64,000 nt of DNA from Gramella sp. Hel_I_59 (GCF_006714895.1 NZ_VFME01000001.1:744001-808000), one strand, 5' to 3'; shown: positions 44,779 through 56,160, counted from the stretch's first letter. Notes: a model not told the origin generated them from the letters alone. A program made the numbers and translations.

Positions 44779-47700
44779 TTAAAAGTTAAATTTAAGGCTA
44801 GCACCAATTTCTCTTACTGCTGGGTAAGCACCAGATTGGTAACCTTGAATGTTTCCTGAACTAAGTCCAGCTTCTGGATCAGAATATGGAATGTTCTTGT
44901 GAATTATCCAAAGGTTTCTACCTATTAAAGATAGAGAAGCATTGGTGAATGGCGTTGCATCTATAAATTTTGATCCAAAGTTATAGGTTAAACTAGCTTC
45001 TCTTAGCTTTACAAAAGAAGCGTCATAAATGTGACCTTCGTTAGCATCTCTACCATAACCAAAAGGGTTACCGAAATAATCGGTTCTTGCTCTTACAGTG
45101 TTTTCAGAAGTGTTGGTTACTTCATAAGTACCATCATTGTTATAAGAAACATCTCCCTGAACACCGTCAAGAATAACCCCACCTTGTTCAGCCTCAGAAA
45201 TATAACCTGGGTCTCCAGGTTCTAAATCTGGATTAAATAAGGGATTACGTTTTGGGTTACCAAGCTCATTTAGGCCTACACTGCTTTCGTAAACTCCAGT
45301 TGCACGCCCATACCAGGTATCTAAGGAGAAGATATCTCCACCTTGTTGAACATCTACAAGGAAGTTTAGGGTTAGGTTTTTATATGAGATAGAATTAGAT
45401 ACACCACCTGTCCAGTCTGGTTGAATGTTACCAATTGTATAGTTAGCATTTGGTGTTCTTTCATAATAACCGGCGTCGGTAATTAAGCGGTTGCCATTTT
45501 CATCGTATACATAAGCTGAACCTCTAATAGCGCCATAAGGCTCTCCAGGAACGGCGTTAATTGAAATCCCACCTTGAGGACTAGCTAGTTGTAATACGTC
45601 GATACCGTCTTCAAGTTCAAGAACCTCACTTCTGTTTCTTGCCCAGTTAATATTCATGTTCCAGTTAAAGTCTTCAGTTCTTACCGGATTTAAGTTTAAA
45701 GAGACTTCAAACCCTTTATTTTCAATTGTACCAGCATTTAAAAGCTTAGTAGCGAAACCAGTTGCGGTAGATACCGGTACCGGGGTAATTTGGTTCTCTG
45801 TTTGAGAGTTGTAGTAAGATACATCAAAACCTACTCTTCTGTCAAAGAAGTTCGCTTCAATACCTACTTCGTAAGATTTCATACGCTCAGGATCTAGAGC
45901 CCGGTTAGCCAACTGAGAGTTGTTACTTGCCCATCCAGCAGATCCAAACGGCGCTGAGATTTGGTAAGTATTAAAAACTCTATAAGGGTCTGTATCATTA
46001 CCTACCTCTGCATAGTTAGCTCTTAGCTTAGCAAAACTTAACCAGTTAGCATCTATTAAATTAGAAAGAATTACACTGGTAGAAATTGATGGGTAGTAAA
46101 AAGTATTGTTTTCTTTTGGAAGGGTAGAAGAACGGTCTCTTCTTATAGTACCTTCTAAGAAATAAGTGTCTAGATAACCTACTCCTGCTCTGGCGTAAAC
46201 ACCGTCTAACATTCTATCACTTTCGTATTCAAGAGGCGGGTTTAATGGAGATGCTGAGTTGCTCAATGCATAAAAACTTGGAGCATTAAGGCCACCATTG
46301 GTAGACGCTCTAATAAAACTGCTTTCGTTTCTACGAAGGTTCACACCTAAATTACCGTCGAGGTTAAGGTCTTCTGTAATATCCTTATTAAAATTAAAGA
46401 TAAGATCGTAGTTATATTCAGCGGCTCTGTTGTTAAATCTTCTGTAGTAACCTACACCAACACTTCCTTTGTTTTTTCTTTCTTCCTGTAGCTCATCAAA
46501 AGTATCAAAAGAGAATCTACCTAGAACACTAAACACATCATTTATTTCGTAGTTAAGGTTAACGTTACCAAAATATCTGTTACGAGTATCTGTTGAATAA
46601 TTTTCGTAAAGTGTCCAGTAAGGGTTATCAGTATAAATAGGAGTAAGGTTATCTGGTCCATTAGCGTTCCATGTAATGTTTTCTCCTGTAGCAAAATAAG
46701 CTGCTCTTTGGTCGTAAATATCTACGTTAGCTTGATTCCACTGTCTAAAAGATTGCATAATGTTTAGCTCACTATAACCAGTACCATATCTACCTTTACC
46801 GTCTGTTTTGGTATAGGTAATGTTCGCTTGTGCAGAAAATTTATCGGTAAATTCATGCTCACCGCTAAACTTTAAAGTATTTCTTTTTATCTGGCTGTTT
46901 GGTAAGTTACCCTGTTGGTTGAAGTTTGTACCACTTAACCTAAACGAACTTTTATCTGTGCCGCCATCTAAAGCAACAGAGTTAATCATAGTATAACCTG
47001 TTTCCCAAATAGCGTTAGGATTATTTTCTCCGGCTACCCATGGAGTTGCTTGCTGGTAGAAATCATAATCTGTTCCTTCTAACTGCGGATAAATAGAATT
47101 CCACTGGTATATTGGTTGACCGTCGAATCTAGCACCAAAAGAAGCATCTTCAGTAAAAGGAGTTACTTGATCAAGATTTCCATCGCCATCTACATCATAT
47201 AGATTAAAGTATTGGTCACCATCTGGTCCATAACCTCTTAAGTAACCAGCACCGTATTCGTCTTGATATTCTGGAAGGGTTTCCATGTCTGCGTGAGTAG
47301 TCATAAGGGTAGAGCTAACAGAAACTCCAATTCCTTTTCCCTTGCTACCTTTTTTAGTCTCAATAATTATCGCTCCGTTTGCCGCTCTGGCGCCATATAA
47401 TGCAGTCGCTGCCGCACCTTTAAGGATGTTAATAGAAGCAATGTCATTTGGGTTAATGTCAGAAGCAGCGTTACCGTAATCGTAACCACCTCTACCTGCG
47501 TCCTGGCCCGTTCTGTTAGTATTCGCGTTACTTACCGGCGTACCATCAATAACGAATAATGCCTGGTTGTTTCCTGTTAATGAGGAGCTACCACGAATAA
47601 CTACGTTAGATGAACCTCCCATAGTACCAGTAGATGATACCTTAAGCCCGGCAACTTTACCAGAAAGGGAGTTTACGAAGTTCTGGGTAGGTACATCAGA

Positions 47701-48093
47701 AACTTCACTACCATCTACTTCCTGTGTAGCGTAACCAAGAGATTTTTTCTCTCTTTTAATACCTAAAGCGGTTACAACTACTTCATCTAATTGCGCAGAA
47801 TCCTGCTCCATAACAACATCGATTTGATCGGTGCTGCTTATAGCATACTCTACTTCTTTTAGACCAACGAAAGAAAATACAAGTATATCACCCTGTTGTC
47901 CGGTGATACTGTAATTTCCATCGAAATCTGTTTGGGTACCAGTGCCAGTACCTTTAATAAGAACGTTCACACCAGGAAGGGGTAGACCATCTGAGTCAGT
48001 CACCGTACCCGTAATGGAACGTTCCTGTGCAAAAGTTATTTGCACCACGAACGCCAGTAATAGCGTTAAAATACTACTAAACTTTGTTTTCAT
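44779..48093 (-). CDS. SusC/RagA family TonB-linked outer-membrane transporter
   Basis: TonB-dependent transporter of 1104 residues: signal peptide (1-22), carboxypeptidase-D-like regulatory domain (about 24-98, SITGTVTDSDGLPLPGVNV), plug domain (about 108-245, including ALGIKREKKSLGYATQEV and VIRGSSSL) and a 22-strand barrel ending LKFNF. It pairs with the SusD-like protein for uptake of large nutrients. It is transcribed away from the ribosomal cluster. I found no exact TAnnTTTG promoter upstream, and no anti-sigma or hybrid regulator is nearby. Confidence 0.94.
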   Translation of the reverse strand: MKTKFSSILTLLLAFVVQITFAQERSITGTVTDSDGLPLPGVNVLIKGTGTGTQTDFDGNYSITGQQGDILVFSFVGLKEVEYAISSTDQIDVVMEQDSAQLDEVVVTALGIKREKKSLGYATQEVDGSEVSDVPTQNFVNSLSGKVAGLKVSSTGTMGGSSNVVIRGSSSLTGNNQALFVIDGTPVSNANTNRTGQDAGRGGYDYGNAASDINPNDIASINILKGAAATALYGARAANGAIIIETKKGSKGKGIGVSVSSTLMTTHADMETLPEYQDEYGAGYLRGYGPDGDQYFNLYDVDGDGNLDQVTPFTEDASFGARFDGQPIYQWNSIYPQLEGTDYDFYQQATPWVAGENNPNAIWETGYTMINSVALDGGTDKSSFRLSGTNFNQQGNLPNSQIKRNTLKFSGEHEFTDKFSAQANITYTKTDGKGRYGTGYSELNIMQSFRQWNQANVDIYDQRAAYFATGENITWNANGPDNLTPIYTDNPYWTLYENYSTDTRNRYFGNVNLNYEINDVFSVLGRFSFDTFDELQEERKNKGSVGVGYYRRFNNRAAEYNYDLIFNFNKDITEDLNLDGNLGVNLRRNESSFIRASTNGGLNAPSFYALSNSASPLNPPLEYESDRMLDGVYARAGVGYLDTYFLEGTIRRDRSSTLPKENNTFYYPSISTSVILSNLIDANWLSFAKLRANYAEVGNDTDPYRVFNTYQISAPFGSAGWASNNSQLANRALDPERMKSYEVGIEANFFDRRVGFDVSYYNSQTENQITPVPVSTATGFATKLLNAGTIENKGFEVSLNLNPVRTEDFNWNMNINWARNRSEVLELEDGIDVLQLASPQGGISINAVPGEPYGAIRGSAYVYDENGNRLITDAGYYERTPNANYTIGNIQPDWTGGVSNSISYKNLTLNFLVDVQQGGDIFSLDTWYGRATGVYESSVGLNELGNPKRNPLFNPDLEPGDPGYISEAEQGGVILDGVQGDVSYNNDGTYEVTNTSENTVRARTDYFGNPFGYGRDANEGHIYDASFVKLREASLTYNFGSKFIDATPFTNASLSLIGRNLWIIHKNIPYSDPEAGLSSGNIQGYQSGAYPAVREIGASLKFNF

Positions 48094-48446
48094 TTTAAAA
48101 TTTGTTTGAATTAGCCGACGCCAAATGTGATAATAAATGGTTAATAAACCAAGCTTTTATTCTCAAAAAACGTGCTTTATTAGAAGGTTTTGTTAAATCC
48201 GGTGTTATTTGTTGATAAATTGAAGACTTGTTAAAAACAATATGTAATTGGAAGCTGAGTTTGAGGATTTTTTATATCTGTATAGACTAATTTCTATGTC
48301 ATATAAACTCCATCTAAGTGTTTCGAAGATGAAACTGTTTGAAAAATAGATAGTAACGTATTTGAATAATCCTTTTTTATTTATATCTTTGCAAACCCTA
48401 AAAATCGGGGGATTAAATTTTATTAATAATTAGTGTATAGGAAATT
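48094..48446. other. 353-bp gap between susC and rpsL
   Basis: No gene is seen. The right third holds the str promoter and the leader of rpsL. The left part is AT-rich, with a weak hairpin (GGTT / AACC near 48139-48150) and presumably the susC promoter, which I could not pinpoint. Confidence 0.6.
48361..48391 (+). promoter_or_regulatory. Promoter of the ribosomal protein supercluster
   Basis: TTTG at 48361-48364 and TATCTTTG at 48384-48391 are separated by exactly 19 bases. This is the classic Bacteroidota housekeeping promoter (TTTG, about 19-21 bp, TAnnTTTG). Transcription would start about 48397, giving a leader of about 50 nt before rpsL. Confidence 0.85.
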
Positions 48447-48821
48447 ATGCCAACAATTTCACAATTAGTACGAAAAGGAAGAGCCAAAATAACCAAGAAG
48501 AGTAAATCGGCTGCTTTGGATTCGTGCCCTCAACGGAGAGGTGTTTGCACACGTGTGTATACCACTACTCCTAAGAAACCAAACTCTGCTATGAGAAAAG
48601 TAGCAAGGGTAAGGTTGACAAACGGGAAAGAGGTTAACGCCTACATTCCTGGGGAAGGACACAATCTACAAGAGCACTCGATAGTATTGGTTAGAGGTGG
48701 AAGGGTAAAAGATTTACCAGGTGTTAGATATCACATTGTTCGTGGTGCGCTAGATACTGCCGGTGTTGAAGGTAGAACTCAGCGAAGATCTAAGTACGGT
48801 GCAAAACGCCCTAAGAAGTAA
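48447..48821 (+). CDS. rpsL: 30S ribosomal protein S12
   Basis: Decoding-centre protein of 124 residues. The two lysines whose change gives streptomycin resistance in E. coli are both present as wild type (TPKKPNSA and [12 protein letters not shown]). It is the first gene of the supercluster, behind the strong promoter, with rpsG 23 bp downstream. Confidence 0.99.
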   Translation: MPTISQLVRKGRAKITKKSKSAALDSCPQRRGVCTRVYTTTPKKPNSAMRKVARVRLTNGKEVNAYIPGEGHNLQEHSIVLVRGGRVKDLPGVRYHIVRGALDTAGVEGRTQRRSKYGAKRPKK

Positions 48822-48844
48822 TTAAAAACTTTTAATGTAAAGAA

Positions 48845-49321
48845 ATGAGAAAAAGACAGGCGAAAAAGAGACCGCTTTTACCAGATCCAAAATTTAACGA
48901 TCAGCTAGTTACACGTTTCGTGAACATGATGATGTGGGATGGTAAGAAGTCGGTAGCCTTTAAAATTTTCTATGATGCTATTGCAATTGTAGAGGAGAAA
49001 AAACAAGACGAAGAGAAATCTGGTTTGGAAATTTGGAAAGATGCTCTTTCTAACGTTATGCCTCATGTTGAAGTGAGAAGTAGACGTGTAGGTGGTGCAA
49101 CATTTCAGATTCCAATGCAAATTCGTCCAGACCGTAAGGTTTCTACTGCTATGAAGTGGTTAATTAGTTTTGCACGTAAGAGAAATGAAAAGTCTATGGC
49201 TGGAAAGCTATCTGCTGAGATTCTTGCTGCTGCAAAAGAAGAAGGAGCTGCTGTTAAGAAAAGAGTAGATACTCATAAAATGGCTGAAGCTAACAAAGCA
49301 TTCTCTCACTTTAGATTCTAA
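48845..49321 (+). CDS. rpsG: 30S ribosomal protein S7
   Basis: Primary 16S rRNA-binding protein of the small-subunit head, 158 residues. It begins [17 protein letters not shown] and contains [16 protein letters not shown], the conserved S7 core. It lies 6 bp before fusA. Confidence 0.99.
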   Translation: MRKRQAKKRPLLPDPKFNDQLVTRFVNMMMWDGKKSVAFKIFYDAIAIVEEKKQDEEKSGLEIWKDALSNVMPHVEVRSRRVGGATFQIPMQIRPDRKVSTAMKWLISFARKRNEKSMAGKLSAEILAAAKEEGAAVKKRVDTHKMAEANKAFSHFRF

Positions 49322-49327
49322 AACAAC

Positions 49328-51439
49328 ATGGCACAAAGAGATTTAAAATTTACTAGAAATATTGGAATTGCGGCTCATATTGATGCAGGTAAAACTACAA
49401 CAACTGAGCGTATCCTTTATTATACAGGTATAAGTCATAAGATCGGTGAGGTTCATGATGGTGCTGCCACTATGGACTGGATGGAGCAAGAGCAGGAGCG
49501 TGGTATTACTATTACTTCTGCAGCAACACACTGTAAGTGGATGTACCGCGATCAGGAATTCACTGTAAATATTATTGATACTCCAGGTCACGTTGACTTT
49601 ACCGTAGAGGTAGAACGTTCATTGCGTGTTCTTGATGGAGTTGTTGCATTGTTCTCTGCAGTAGACGGGGTTGAGCCTCAGTCTGAAACTGTTTGGAGAC
49701 AGGCAGATAAATATAGAGTTCCACGTCTAGGTTTCGTTAATAAAATGGACCGTCAGGGTGCAGATTTCTTCAACGTATGTCGTCAGGTAAGAGAAATGCT
49801 TGGTGGTAACCCGGTGCCATTACAGGTGCCTATCGGTGATGAAATCGACTTTAGAGGTGTGGTTGATCTTATTTCTAAGAAAGCGATTATCTGGAATGAT
49901 GAGGATCATGGGATGACTTATGATACTATCGACATTCCTGAAGAGCTTTTAGATGATGTTAATAAGTACCGAACAGAATTAGTAGAAGCAGTAGCTGAAT
50001 ACGATGAAGCATTGATGGAGAAATTCTTCGAGGACGAAAGTTCTATTACAGAAGATGAGATCATTGCTGCATTAAGAGCTGCAACTATAGATATGAGCAT
50101 CATTCCAATGATGTGTGGTTCTGCATTCAAAAATAAAGGTGTTCAGGCGATGCTTGACGCTGTTATGCGTTACCTTCCTTCTCCAGTAGATGTTGAAGCA
50201 ATTGAAGGTACTAATCCTGATACAGGTGCAGAAGAAAGTCGTAAGCCAAATGTGGATTCTCCATTTTCTGCGCTTGCCTTTAAAATTGCTACCGATCCTT
50301 TCGTTGGACGTCTGGCATTCTTCCGTGCTTATTCGGGTACTCTTGATGCTGGTTCTTACGTGTTAAACGTACGTTCAGGTAAAAAAGAACGTATTTCAAG
50401 AATATATCAAATGCACTCTAATAAACAAGAGCCTATCGATAGTATCGAAGCTGGAGATATTGGAGCTGCTGTTGGATTTAAGGACATTAAAACTGGTGAT
50501 ACTCTTACAGATTTGAACCACCCAATCGTTCTTGAATCAATGTCTTTCCCTGCACCGGTAATCGGTATCGCTGTTGAGCCTAAAACAAAGGCCGACGTTG
50601 AGAAAATGGGTATGGCATTAGCTAAGCTTGCTGAAGAAGATCCTACTTTTACTGTAAAGACTGACGAAAATTCTGGACAAACGATTATCTCTGGTATGGG
50701 TGAGCTTCACCTTGAGATTATCATTGACCGAATGAAGCGTGAGTTTAAAGTGGAAGTAAACGTTGGTGAGCCTCAGGTTGAGTACAAAGAAGCTGTACGT
50801 AGAGATGCTGATCAAAGAGAAGTTTATAAGAAACAGTCTGGTGGTCGTGGTAAATTTGCGGATATCGTATTTACAATGGGACCAGTAGACGAAGACTTCG
50901 AAGGTGAAGGTCTTCAGTTCGTGGATTCTATTAAAGGTGGACGTATTCCTAAGGAATTTGTCCCTTCCGTAGAAAAAGGTTTTAAAGAGGCTATGAAAAA
51001 TGGTCCTTTGGCTGGATTTACTATGGATACTTTAAAAGTTGAACTTAAGGATGGATCTTTCCACCCTGTGGATTCAGATCAACTTTCTTTCGAATTGGCT
51101 GCTAAAATGGGATATAAAGCTGCTGCAAAATCTGCAGGTGCCGTTATTCTTGAGCCAATCATGAAAGTAGAAGTTGTTACTCCGGAAGAGAATATGGGTG
51201 ATATCGTTGGTGACCTTAACAGAAGAAGAGGTCAGGTAAACAACATGTCAGACAGATCTGGAGCGAAAGTAATCAAAGCTGAAGTGCCGCTTTCTGAAAT
51301 GTTTGGATATGTAACTACATTAAGAACACTTTCATCAGGTAGAGCAACTTCAACTATGGAATTCTCTCACTATGCTGAAACTCCTTCTAATATTTCTGAA
51401 GAAGTGATCAAAGCAGCTAAAGGAGCAGCAAACGAATAA
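49328..51439 (+). CDS. fusA: Elongation factor G
   Basis: Translocation GTPase of 703 residues. G1 AHIDAGKT is at residues 16-23; DTPGHVDF and [10 protein letters not shown] follow. Domains II-V continue to the C terminus. Its place in the str operon and the full length point to the housekeeping copy. No tuf gene follows, as is usual in this phylum; rpsJ comes next after 10 bp. Confidence 0.98.
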   Translation: MAQRDLKFTRNIGIAAHIDAGKTTTTERILYYTGISHKIGEVHDGAATMDWMEQEQERGITITSAATHCKWMYRDQEFTVNIIDTPGHVDFTVEVERSLRVLDGVVALFSAVDGVEPQSETVWRQADKYRVPRLGFVNKMDRQGADFFNVCRQVREMLGGNPVPLQVPIGDEIDFRGVVDLISKKAIIWNDEDHGMTYDTIDIPEELLDDVNKYRTELVEAVAEYDEALMEKFFEDESSITEDEIIAALRAATIDMSIIPMMCGSAFKNKGVQAMLDAVMRYLPSPVDVEAIEGTNPDTGAEESRKPNVDSPFSALAFKIATDPFVGRLAFFRAYSGTLDAGSYVLNVRSGKKERISRIYQMHSNKQEPIDSIEAGDIGAAVGFKDIKTGDTLTDLNHPIVLESMSFPAPVIGIAVEPKTKADVEKMGMALAKLAEEDPTFTVKTDENSGQTIISGMGELHLEIIIDRMKREFKVEVNVGEPQVEYKEAVRRDADQREVYKKQSGGRGKFADIVFTMGPVDEDFEGEGLQFVDSIKGGRIPKEFVPSVEKGFKEAMKNGPLAGFTMDTLKVELKDGSFHPVDSDQLSFELAAKMGYKAAAKSAGAVILEPIMKVEVVTPEENMGDIVGDLNRRRGQVNNMSDRSGAKVIKAEVPLSEMFGYVTTLRTLSSGRATSTMEFSHYAETPSNISEEVIKAAKGAANE

Positions 51440-51449
51440 TCTTAAGGAA

Positions 51450-51755
51450 ATGAGTCAAAAAATCAGAATAAAACTAAAATCTTACGATCATAACTTAGTA
51501 GACAAGTCTGCTGAAAAGATTGTAAAAACCGTAAAGACTACGGGAGCTGTTGTAACCGGACCAATTCCGTTGCCAACAAACAAAAAAATCTTTACTGTTC
51601 TTCGTTCACCTCACGTGAACAAGAAATCCAGAGAGCAGTTTCAATTAAGCTCTTACAAGAGATTACTTGATATCTATAGCTCTTCTTCAAAAACGATTGA
51701 TGCGTTGATGAAGCTTGAATTGCCAAGTGGGGTTGAAGTAGAGATCAAAGTGTGA
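51450..51755 (+). CDS. rpsJ: 30S ribosomal protein S10 (NusE)
   Basis: Protein of 101 residues, near the usual 103. It begins [23 protein letters not shown] and contains [23 protein letters not shown]. It serves in the 30S head and in antitermination as NusE. It joins the str part to the S10 part of the cluster and is followed by a hairpin-rich 145-bp gap. Confidence 0.99.
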   Translation: MSQKIRIKLKSYDHNLVDKSAEKIVKTVKTTGAVVTGPIPLPTNKKIFTVLRSPHVNKKSREQFQLSSYKRLLDIYSSSSKTIDALMKLELPSGVEVEIKV

Positions 51756-51900
51756 TAAAACAGTTCCGCGCACTACGGTGCGCGGTTAACATGTCCTAAG
51801 CGTTTCGCGAAGGAAAAATGGTGAAAGATACAATTCAGGGCTGAATGTGTTTTTCAGCCCTTAGTTTTTTAAATAAGTAAACAATTAATAATTAATAAAT
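51756..51900 (+). promoter_or_regulatory. Structured rpsJ-rplC intergenic RNA, putative attenuator
   Basis: Three hairpins are readable. A perfect 8-bp stem, CCGCGCAC / GTGCGCGG (51766-51785), has a UACG tetraloop. A smaller fold lies around GCGTTTCGC. A terminator-like stem, GGGCTGAA / TTCAGCCC (51838-51860), is followed by TTAGTTTTTT. The strong terminator inside the operon suggests attenuation of the L3-L4 part. Which protein binds is unknown. Confidence 0.65.
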
Positions 51901-52512
51901 ATGTCTGGGTTAATAGGAAAAAAGATCGGTATGACCAGCATCTTCGACGAGAATGGGAAGAACATCCCATGTACCGTAATCGAAGCTGGACCATGCTTGG
52001 TTACCCAAGTCAGAACCAAAGAGGTTGACGGGTATGAAGCACTTCAACTTGGTTTCGATGACAAAAAGACTGTTAATAAAGCTGCTGAAGGGCATGCTAA
52101 AAAAGCAGGAACCGTTGCAAAACGTAAAGTCGTTGAATTCCAGGGTTATAATGAAGATTACAAATTAGGTGACTCTGTTACCGTGGAACATTTTAGAGAA
52201 GGTGAATTTGTGGATATCGCAGGTACATCTAAAGGTAAAGGTTTCCAGGGTGTTGTAAAGAGACACGGTTTTGGAGGAGTTGGACAGGCCACACACGGTC
52301 AGCACAACAGATTGAGAGCTCCTGGTTCTATTGGTGCAGCTTCTTATCCTGCGAGAGTATTCAAGGGAATGAAGATGGCCGGAAGAATGGGTGGCGAGAG
52401 AGTTAAAGTTGAAAACCTGAAAGTTTTGAAGGTTGTGGCAGATAAGAACCTTTTAGTAGTAAAAGGTTGTGTGCCGGGATCTAAAAACTCATACGTAATC
52501 ATTAGTAAGTAA
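51901..52512 (+). CDS. rplC: 50S ribosomal protein L3
   Basis: Protein of 203 residues with family sequences [13 protein letters not shown] at the start and [22 protein letters not shown] and [11 protein letters not shown] later. The loop that carries a methylated Gln in E. coli L3 reads AASYPA here, with no Gln. The stop and the rplD start share one base (TAATG). Confidence 0.98.
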   Translation: MSGLIGKKIGMTSIFDENGKNIPCTVIEAGPCLVTQVRTKEVDGYEALQLGFDDKKTVNKAAEGHAKKAGTVAKRKVVEFQGYNEDYKLGDSVTVEHFREGEFVDIAGTSKGKGFQGVVKRHGFGGVGQATHGQHNRLRAPGSIGAASYPARVFKGMKMAGRMGGERVKVENLKVLKVVADKNLLVVKGCVPGSKNSYVIISK

Positions 52513-53138
52513 TGGAAGTAGCAGTTTTAGATATTAAAGGAAAAGAAACAGGCAGAAAAGCACAGCTTTCTGATTCTGTTTTCGCTATAGAGCCTAATGA
52601 GCACGCTGTTTATCTAGATGTTAAACAGTATCTGGCTAACCAACGTCAGGGTACTCATAAAGCTAAGGAGAGAGCAGAGATCGCAGGATCTACGCGTAAG
52701 ATCAAGAAACAAAAAGGTACTGGTACAGCGAGAGCTGGTAGTATCAAGTCTCCTATCTTTAAAGGTGGTGGACGTGTTTTTGGTCCAAGACCAAGAAACT
52801 ACGGTTTCAAATTAAACAAGAACCTGAAACGTCTTGCTAGAAAGTCTGCCCTATCAATTAAGGCAAACGACAAGGCTATTATGGTAATTGAAGATTTTTC
52901 ATTCGATACTCCAAAAACCAAGAACTTTATCGAAGTTCTTCAGGCTCTGGGGATTGACAGTAAAAAATCGCTAATTGTGTTGGGTGACTCAAATAAAAAT
53001 GTATATTTGTCGTCGCGCAATTTGAAATCCTCGGAAGTTATAAATAGCTCAGAATTAAGTACTTACAAAATACTTAATGCTAAGAGTATCGTCTTCGTAG
53101 AAGGATCTTTAGAAGGAATTGAGTCGAAATTAAGTTAA
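52512..53138 (+). CDS. rplD: 50S ribosomal protein L4
   Basis: Exit-tunnel protein of 208 residues. The extended tunnel loop is present ([29 protein letters not shown]). L4 is the classical autogenous regulator of the S10 operon in E. coli, so it is a candidate ligand for the RNA structure before rplC. It is translationally coupled to rplC by a one-base overlap. Confidence 0.98.
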   Translation: MEVAVLDIKGKETGRKAQLSDSVFAIEPNEHAVYLDVKQYLANQRQGTHKAKERAEIAGSTRKIKKQKGTGTARAGSIKSPIFKGGGRVFGPRPRNYGFKLNKNLKRLARKSALSIKANDKAIMVIEDFSFDTPKTKNFIEVLQALGIDSKKSLIVLGDSNKNVYLSSRNLKSSEVINSSELSTYKILNAKSIVFVEGSLEGIESKLS

Positions 53139-53147
53139 TAAACCGTT

Positions 53148-53438
53148 ATGAGCATCTTGATTAAACCTGTTATTACAGAAAAAGCTACTACAGATAGTGA
53201 GATGAACAATCGCTTCACTTTTGTAGTAAGTAACAAGGCAAATAAGATTCAGATCAAAGACGCAGTTGAATCTGCTTATGGCGTGTCTGTTACTAAAGTT
53301 CGAACTATGAATGTCCGCCCGGATCGTAAGACTAAATATACTAAGTCTGGTATGATCACTGGTAAAACTAATGCTTTCAAAAAAGCAGTAGTACAGGTGG
53401 CGGAAGGTGAAACTATTGATTTATACAGTAATCTTTAA
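53148..53438 (+). CDS. rplW: 50S ribosomal protein L23
   Basis: Protein of 96 residues near the tunnel exit, where trigger factor and SRP dock. It starts MSILIKPVITEKAT and contains FVVSNKANKIQIKDAVE and VRTMNVRPDRK. It lies between rplD and rplB with gaps of 9 bp. Confidence 0.98.
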   Translation: MSILIKPVITEKATTDSEMNNRFTFVVSNKANKIQIKDAVESAYGVSVTKVRTMNVRPDRKTKYTKSGMITGKTNAFKKAVVQVAEGETIDLYSNL

Positions 53439-53447
53439 GATTAAAGA

Positions 53448-54284
53448 ATGTCAGTTAGAAAATTAAAACCAATTACACCTGGTCAGCGTTTTAGAGTAGT
53501 GAATGGGTATGACGCCATTACTACTGATAAGCCGGAGAAAAGCCTATTGGCGCCGATAAAAAAATCAGGTGGTAGAAACAGTCAGGGAAAAATGACCATG
53601 CGCTATAAAGGTGGTGGTCACAAAAGAAGGTATCGTGTAATCGACTTTAAGCGTGACAAGCAGGGAATTCCTGCTACAGTAGCTTCTATCGAATACGATC
53701 CAAACAGAACGGCCTTTATCGCATTATTGAATTATCAGGATGGAGAGAAAAGGTATATTATTGCTCAGAACGGGCTTCAGGTTGGACAGAATATAGTTTC
53801 TTCCATCGAAGCTGCTTCTCCTGAGATCGGGAATGCAATGCCTTTGGCAAACATTCCACTTGGTACGGTTATTTCATGTATTGAGTTGAGACCAGGACAG
53901 GGAGCTGTGATGGCGCGTAGTGCCGGTGCTTTCGCTCAGTTATTAGCGAGAGAAGGTAAGTACGCAACTATCAAGTTGCCTTCTGGGGAGATTAGACGTG
54001 TTCTTTCACTTTGTATAGCTACAATCGGAGCTGTATCTAACAGTGATCATCAGTTAATGATTGGTGGTAAAGCTGGTAGAAGCAGATGGTTGGGTATACG
54101 TCCAAGAACAAGACCGGTAGCGATGAACCCTGTCGATCACCCAATGGGTGGTGGTGAAGGTAGAGCTTCAGGTGGTCACCCACGTTCTAGAAAAGGTCTT
54201 CCTGCTAAAGGATTCAAGACCCGCTCAAGAACAAAAGCGAGTAATAAATATATTGTAGAACGTAGAAAGACTAGAAAGAAATAA
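53448..54284 (+). CDS. rplB: 50S ribosomal protein L2
   Basis: Core rRNA-binding protein of 278 residues. The region important near the peptidyl transferase centre, [17 protein letters not shown], is intact, including the conserved His. The C-terminal tail is basic. Confidence 0.99.
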   Translation: MSVRKLKPITPGQRFRVVNGYDAITTDKPEKSLLAPIKKSGGRNSQGKMTMRYKGGGHKRRYRVIDFKRDKQGIPATVASIEYDPNRTAFIALLNYQDGEKRYIIAQNGLQVGQNIVSSIEAASPEIGNAMPLANIPLGTVISCIELRPGQGAVMARSAGAFAQLLAREGKYATIKLPSGEIRRVLSLCIATIGAVSNSDHQLMIGGKAGRSRWLGIRPRTRPVAMNPVDHPMGGGEGRASGGHPRSRKGLPAKGFKTRSRTKASNKYIVERRKTRKK

Positions 54285-54287
54285 GAT

Positions 54288-54566
54288 ATGGCACGTTCAT
54301 TAAAAAAAGGACCTTTCGTTCATTACAAACTGGAACAAAAAGTGGCTCAGAATGTTGAGTCAGGAAAGAAAGCCGTGATCAAAACCTGGTCTAGAGCTTC
54401 TATGATTACTCCAGATTTTGTAGGACAAACTATAGCAGTACACAACGGGAAGCAATTTGTTCCTGTTTATGTAACTGAAAATATGGTGGGTCATAAACTA
54501 GGAGAATTTTCACCAACACGTTCTTTCAGAGGACATGCAGGTGCAAAAAATAAAGGTAGAAAATAA
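54288..54566 (+). CDS. rpsS: 30S ribosomal protein S19
   Basis: Protein of 92 residues from the 30S head. It starts [15 protein letters not shown] and ends in [14 protein letters not shown] with a basic tail. The gap to rplB is 3 bp. Confidence 0.99.
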   Translation: MARSLKKGPFVHYKLEQKVAQNVESGKKAVIKTWSRASMITPDFVGQTIAVHNGKQFVPVYVTENMVGHKLGEFSPTRSFRGHAGAKNKGRK

Positions 54567-54574
54567 TTGAAGCT

Positions 54575-54982
54575 ATGGGAGTTCGTAAAAGAGAAAGAGC
54601 AGAGCAAATAAAAGAAGCCAAGAAACAGGTAGCTTTTGCAAAGTTAAATAACTGCCCTACTTCGCCTAGAAAAATGCGTCTTATGGCGGATTTGGTTAGA
54701 GGAGAGAAAGTAGAAAAAGCGCTTCATATTCTAAAGTTCAGTAAAAAAGAAGCATCTAATCGTTTAGAGAAACTTTTAGTTTCAGCTATTGCCAACTGGC
54801 AGGCTAAGAACGAGGAAGCTAACCTTGAAGAAGCTGAGCTATTTGTGAAAGAGATTCGTGTAGACGGAGGAAGTATGTTGAAAAGACTTCGTCCTGCTCC
54901 ACAGGGTCGTGCACACCGAATTAGAAAGAGATCCAATCATGTTACATTAGTGCTTGGAGCAAACAATAATACACAAAGCTAA
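54575..54982 (+). CDS. rplV: 50S ribosomal protein L22
   Basis: Protein of 135 residues whose hairpin lines the exit tunnel ([20 protein letters not shown]). The N terminus is longer and more charged ([15 protein letters not shown]) than in E. coli. The loop where macrolide-resistance mutations arise looks unaltered. Confidence 0.98.
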   Translation: MGVRKRERAEQIKEAKKQVAFAKLNNCPTSPRKMRLMADLVRGEKVEKALHILKFSKKEASNRLEKLLVSAIANWQAKNEEANLEEAELFVKEIRVDGGSMLKRLRPAPQGRAHRIRKRSNHVTLVLGANNNTQS

Positions 54983-54990
54983 GAGATAGT

Positions 54991-55710
54991 ATGGGACAGA
55001 AAACAAATCCAATCGGGAATCGCCTTGGTATCATTAGAGGTTGGGAATCCAACTGGTACGGAGGTAATGACTACGGCGATAAACTTGCCGAGGACGATAA
55101 GATTAGAAAATACATCCATGCTCGTCTTTCTAAAGCGAGTGTATCGCGTGTAATCATCGAGCGCACGCTTAAGCTTGTAACCGTTACTATCACTACTGCC
55201 AGACCTGGTATCATTATCGGGAAAGGTGGACAGGAGGTAGACAAGCTTAAGGAAGAGCTTAAAAAGATTACCGACAAGGAGGTTCAAATTAACATCTTTG
55301 AAATCAAAAGGCCTGAACTTGATGCGCATTTAGTTGCTTCAAGTGTTGCAAGACAAATTGAGAATAGAATCTCTTACCGTCGTGCAATCAAAATGGCTAT
55401 TGCGGCTGCAATGAGAATGAATGCTGAAGGAATCAAGATTGAGATTTCCGGACGTTTAAATGGTGCTGAAATGGCACGTTCAGAATCATACAAGGATGGA
55501 AGAATACCTTTGTCTACTTTTAGGGCTGATATTGATTATGCTTTGATCGAAGCTCATACTACCTATGGTAGATTGGGAATCAAAGTATGGATCATGAAAG
55601 GTGAGGTATACGGAAAAAGAGAGCTTTCGCCTCTAGTTGGTCTTGCAAAGAACCAAGGAAAAAAATCCGGTGCCGGACGAGGTGGGAACAAATCACGTCG
55701 TAGAAAGTAA
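54991..55710 (+). CDS. rpsC: 30S ribosomal protein S3
   Basis: Protein of 239 residues lining the mRNA entry. The KH motif [13 protein letters not shown] is near residues 73-85 and the C-terminal S3 domain includes [14 protein letters not shown]. It ends in a basic Lys/Arg tail. rplP starts 20 bp later. Confidence 0.99.
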   Translation: MGQKTNPIGNRLGIIRGWESNWYGGNDYGDKLAEDDKIRKYIHARLSKASVSRVIIERTLKLVTVTITTARPGIIIGKGGQEVDKLKEELKKITDKEVQINIFEIKRPELDAHLVASSVARQIENRISYRRAIKMAIAAAMRMNAEGIKIEISGRLNGAEMARSESYKDGRIPLSTFRADIDYALIEAHTTYGRLGIKVWIMKGEVYGKRELSPLVGLAKNQGKKSGAGRGGNKSRRRK

Positions 55711-55730
55711 TTTTTTAAAGGAAAGAAAAA

Positions 55731-56150
55731 ATGTTACAACCTAAAAGAACAAAATACCGTAAGCAACAAAAAGGCCGTATGAAAGGGCTTGCTCAAAGAG
55801 GGCACAGACTTTCAAACGGTACCTTCGGAATCAAATCAATGGATTCCAGCTTTGTTACTGCACGTCAAATAGAAGCAGCGCGTATCGCCGCTACCCGATA
55901 TATGAAAAGAGAAGGTTCTATCTGGATCAAAATATTTCCAGATAAGCCTATTACAAAGAAACCTCTTGAAGTACGTATGGGTAAAGGTAAAGGTGCCGTG
56001 GAATATTGGGCAGCAGTGGTAAAACCAGGAAGAATAATGTTTGAAATTGGTGGAGTACCAATGGCAACTGCTAAAGAGGCTTTACGTCTTGCAGCACAAA
56101 AACTTCCGGTAAGAACAAAATTTGTTGTAGCTAGAGATTATCAAGAATAA
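55731..56150 (+). CDS. rplP: 50S ribosomal protein L16
   Basis: Protein of 139 residues beginning [19 protein letters not shown], with [20 protein letters not shown] in the core. It helps place tRNA in the A site. Confidence 0.99.
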   Translation: MLQPKRTKYRKQQKGRMKGLAQRGHRLSNGTFGIKSMDSSFVTARQIEAARIAATRYMKREGSIWIKIFPDKPITKKPLEVRMGKGKGAVEYWAAVVKPGRIMFEIGGVPMATAKEALRLAAQKLPVRTKFVVARDYQE

Positions 56151-56160
56151 TATTGGAATT

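Noticed and set aside
49328..51755. Missing tuf between fusA and rpsJ as a deletion
   Set aside because: Absence of tuf at this place is usual in Bacteroidota.
54979..55329. Antisense open frame opposite rpsC
   Set aside because: It has no signals of its own and mirrors the conserved rpsC codons.
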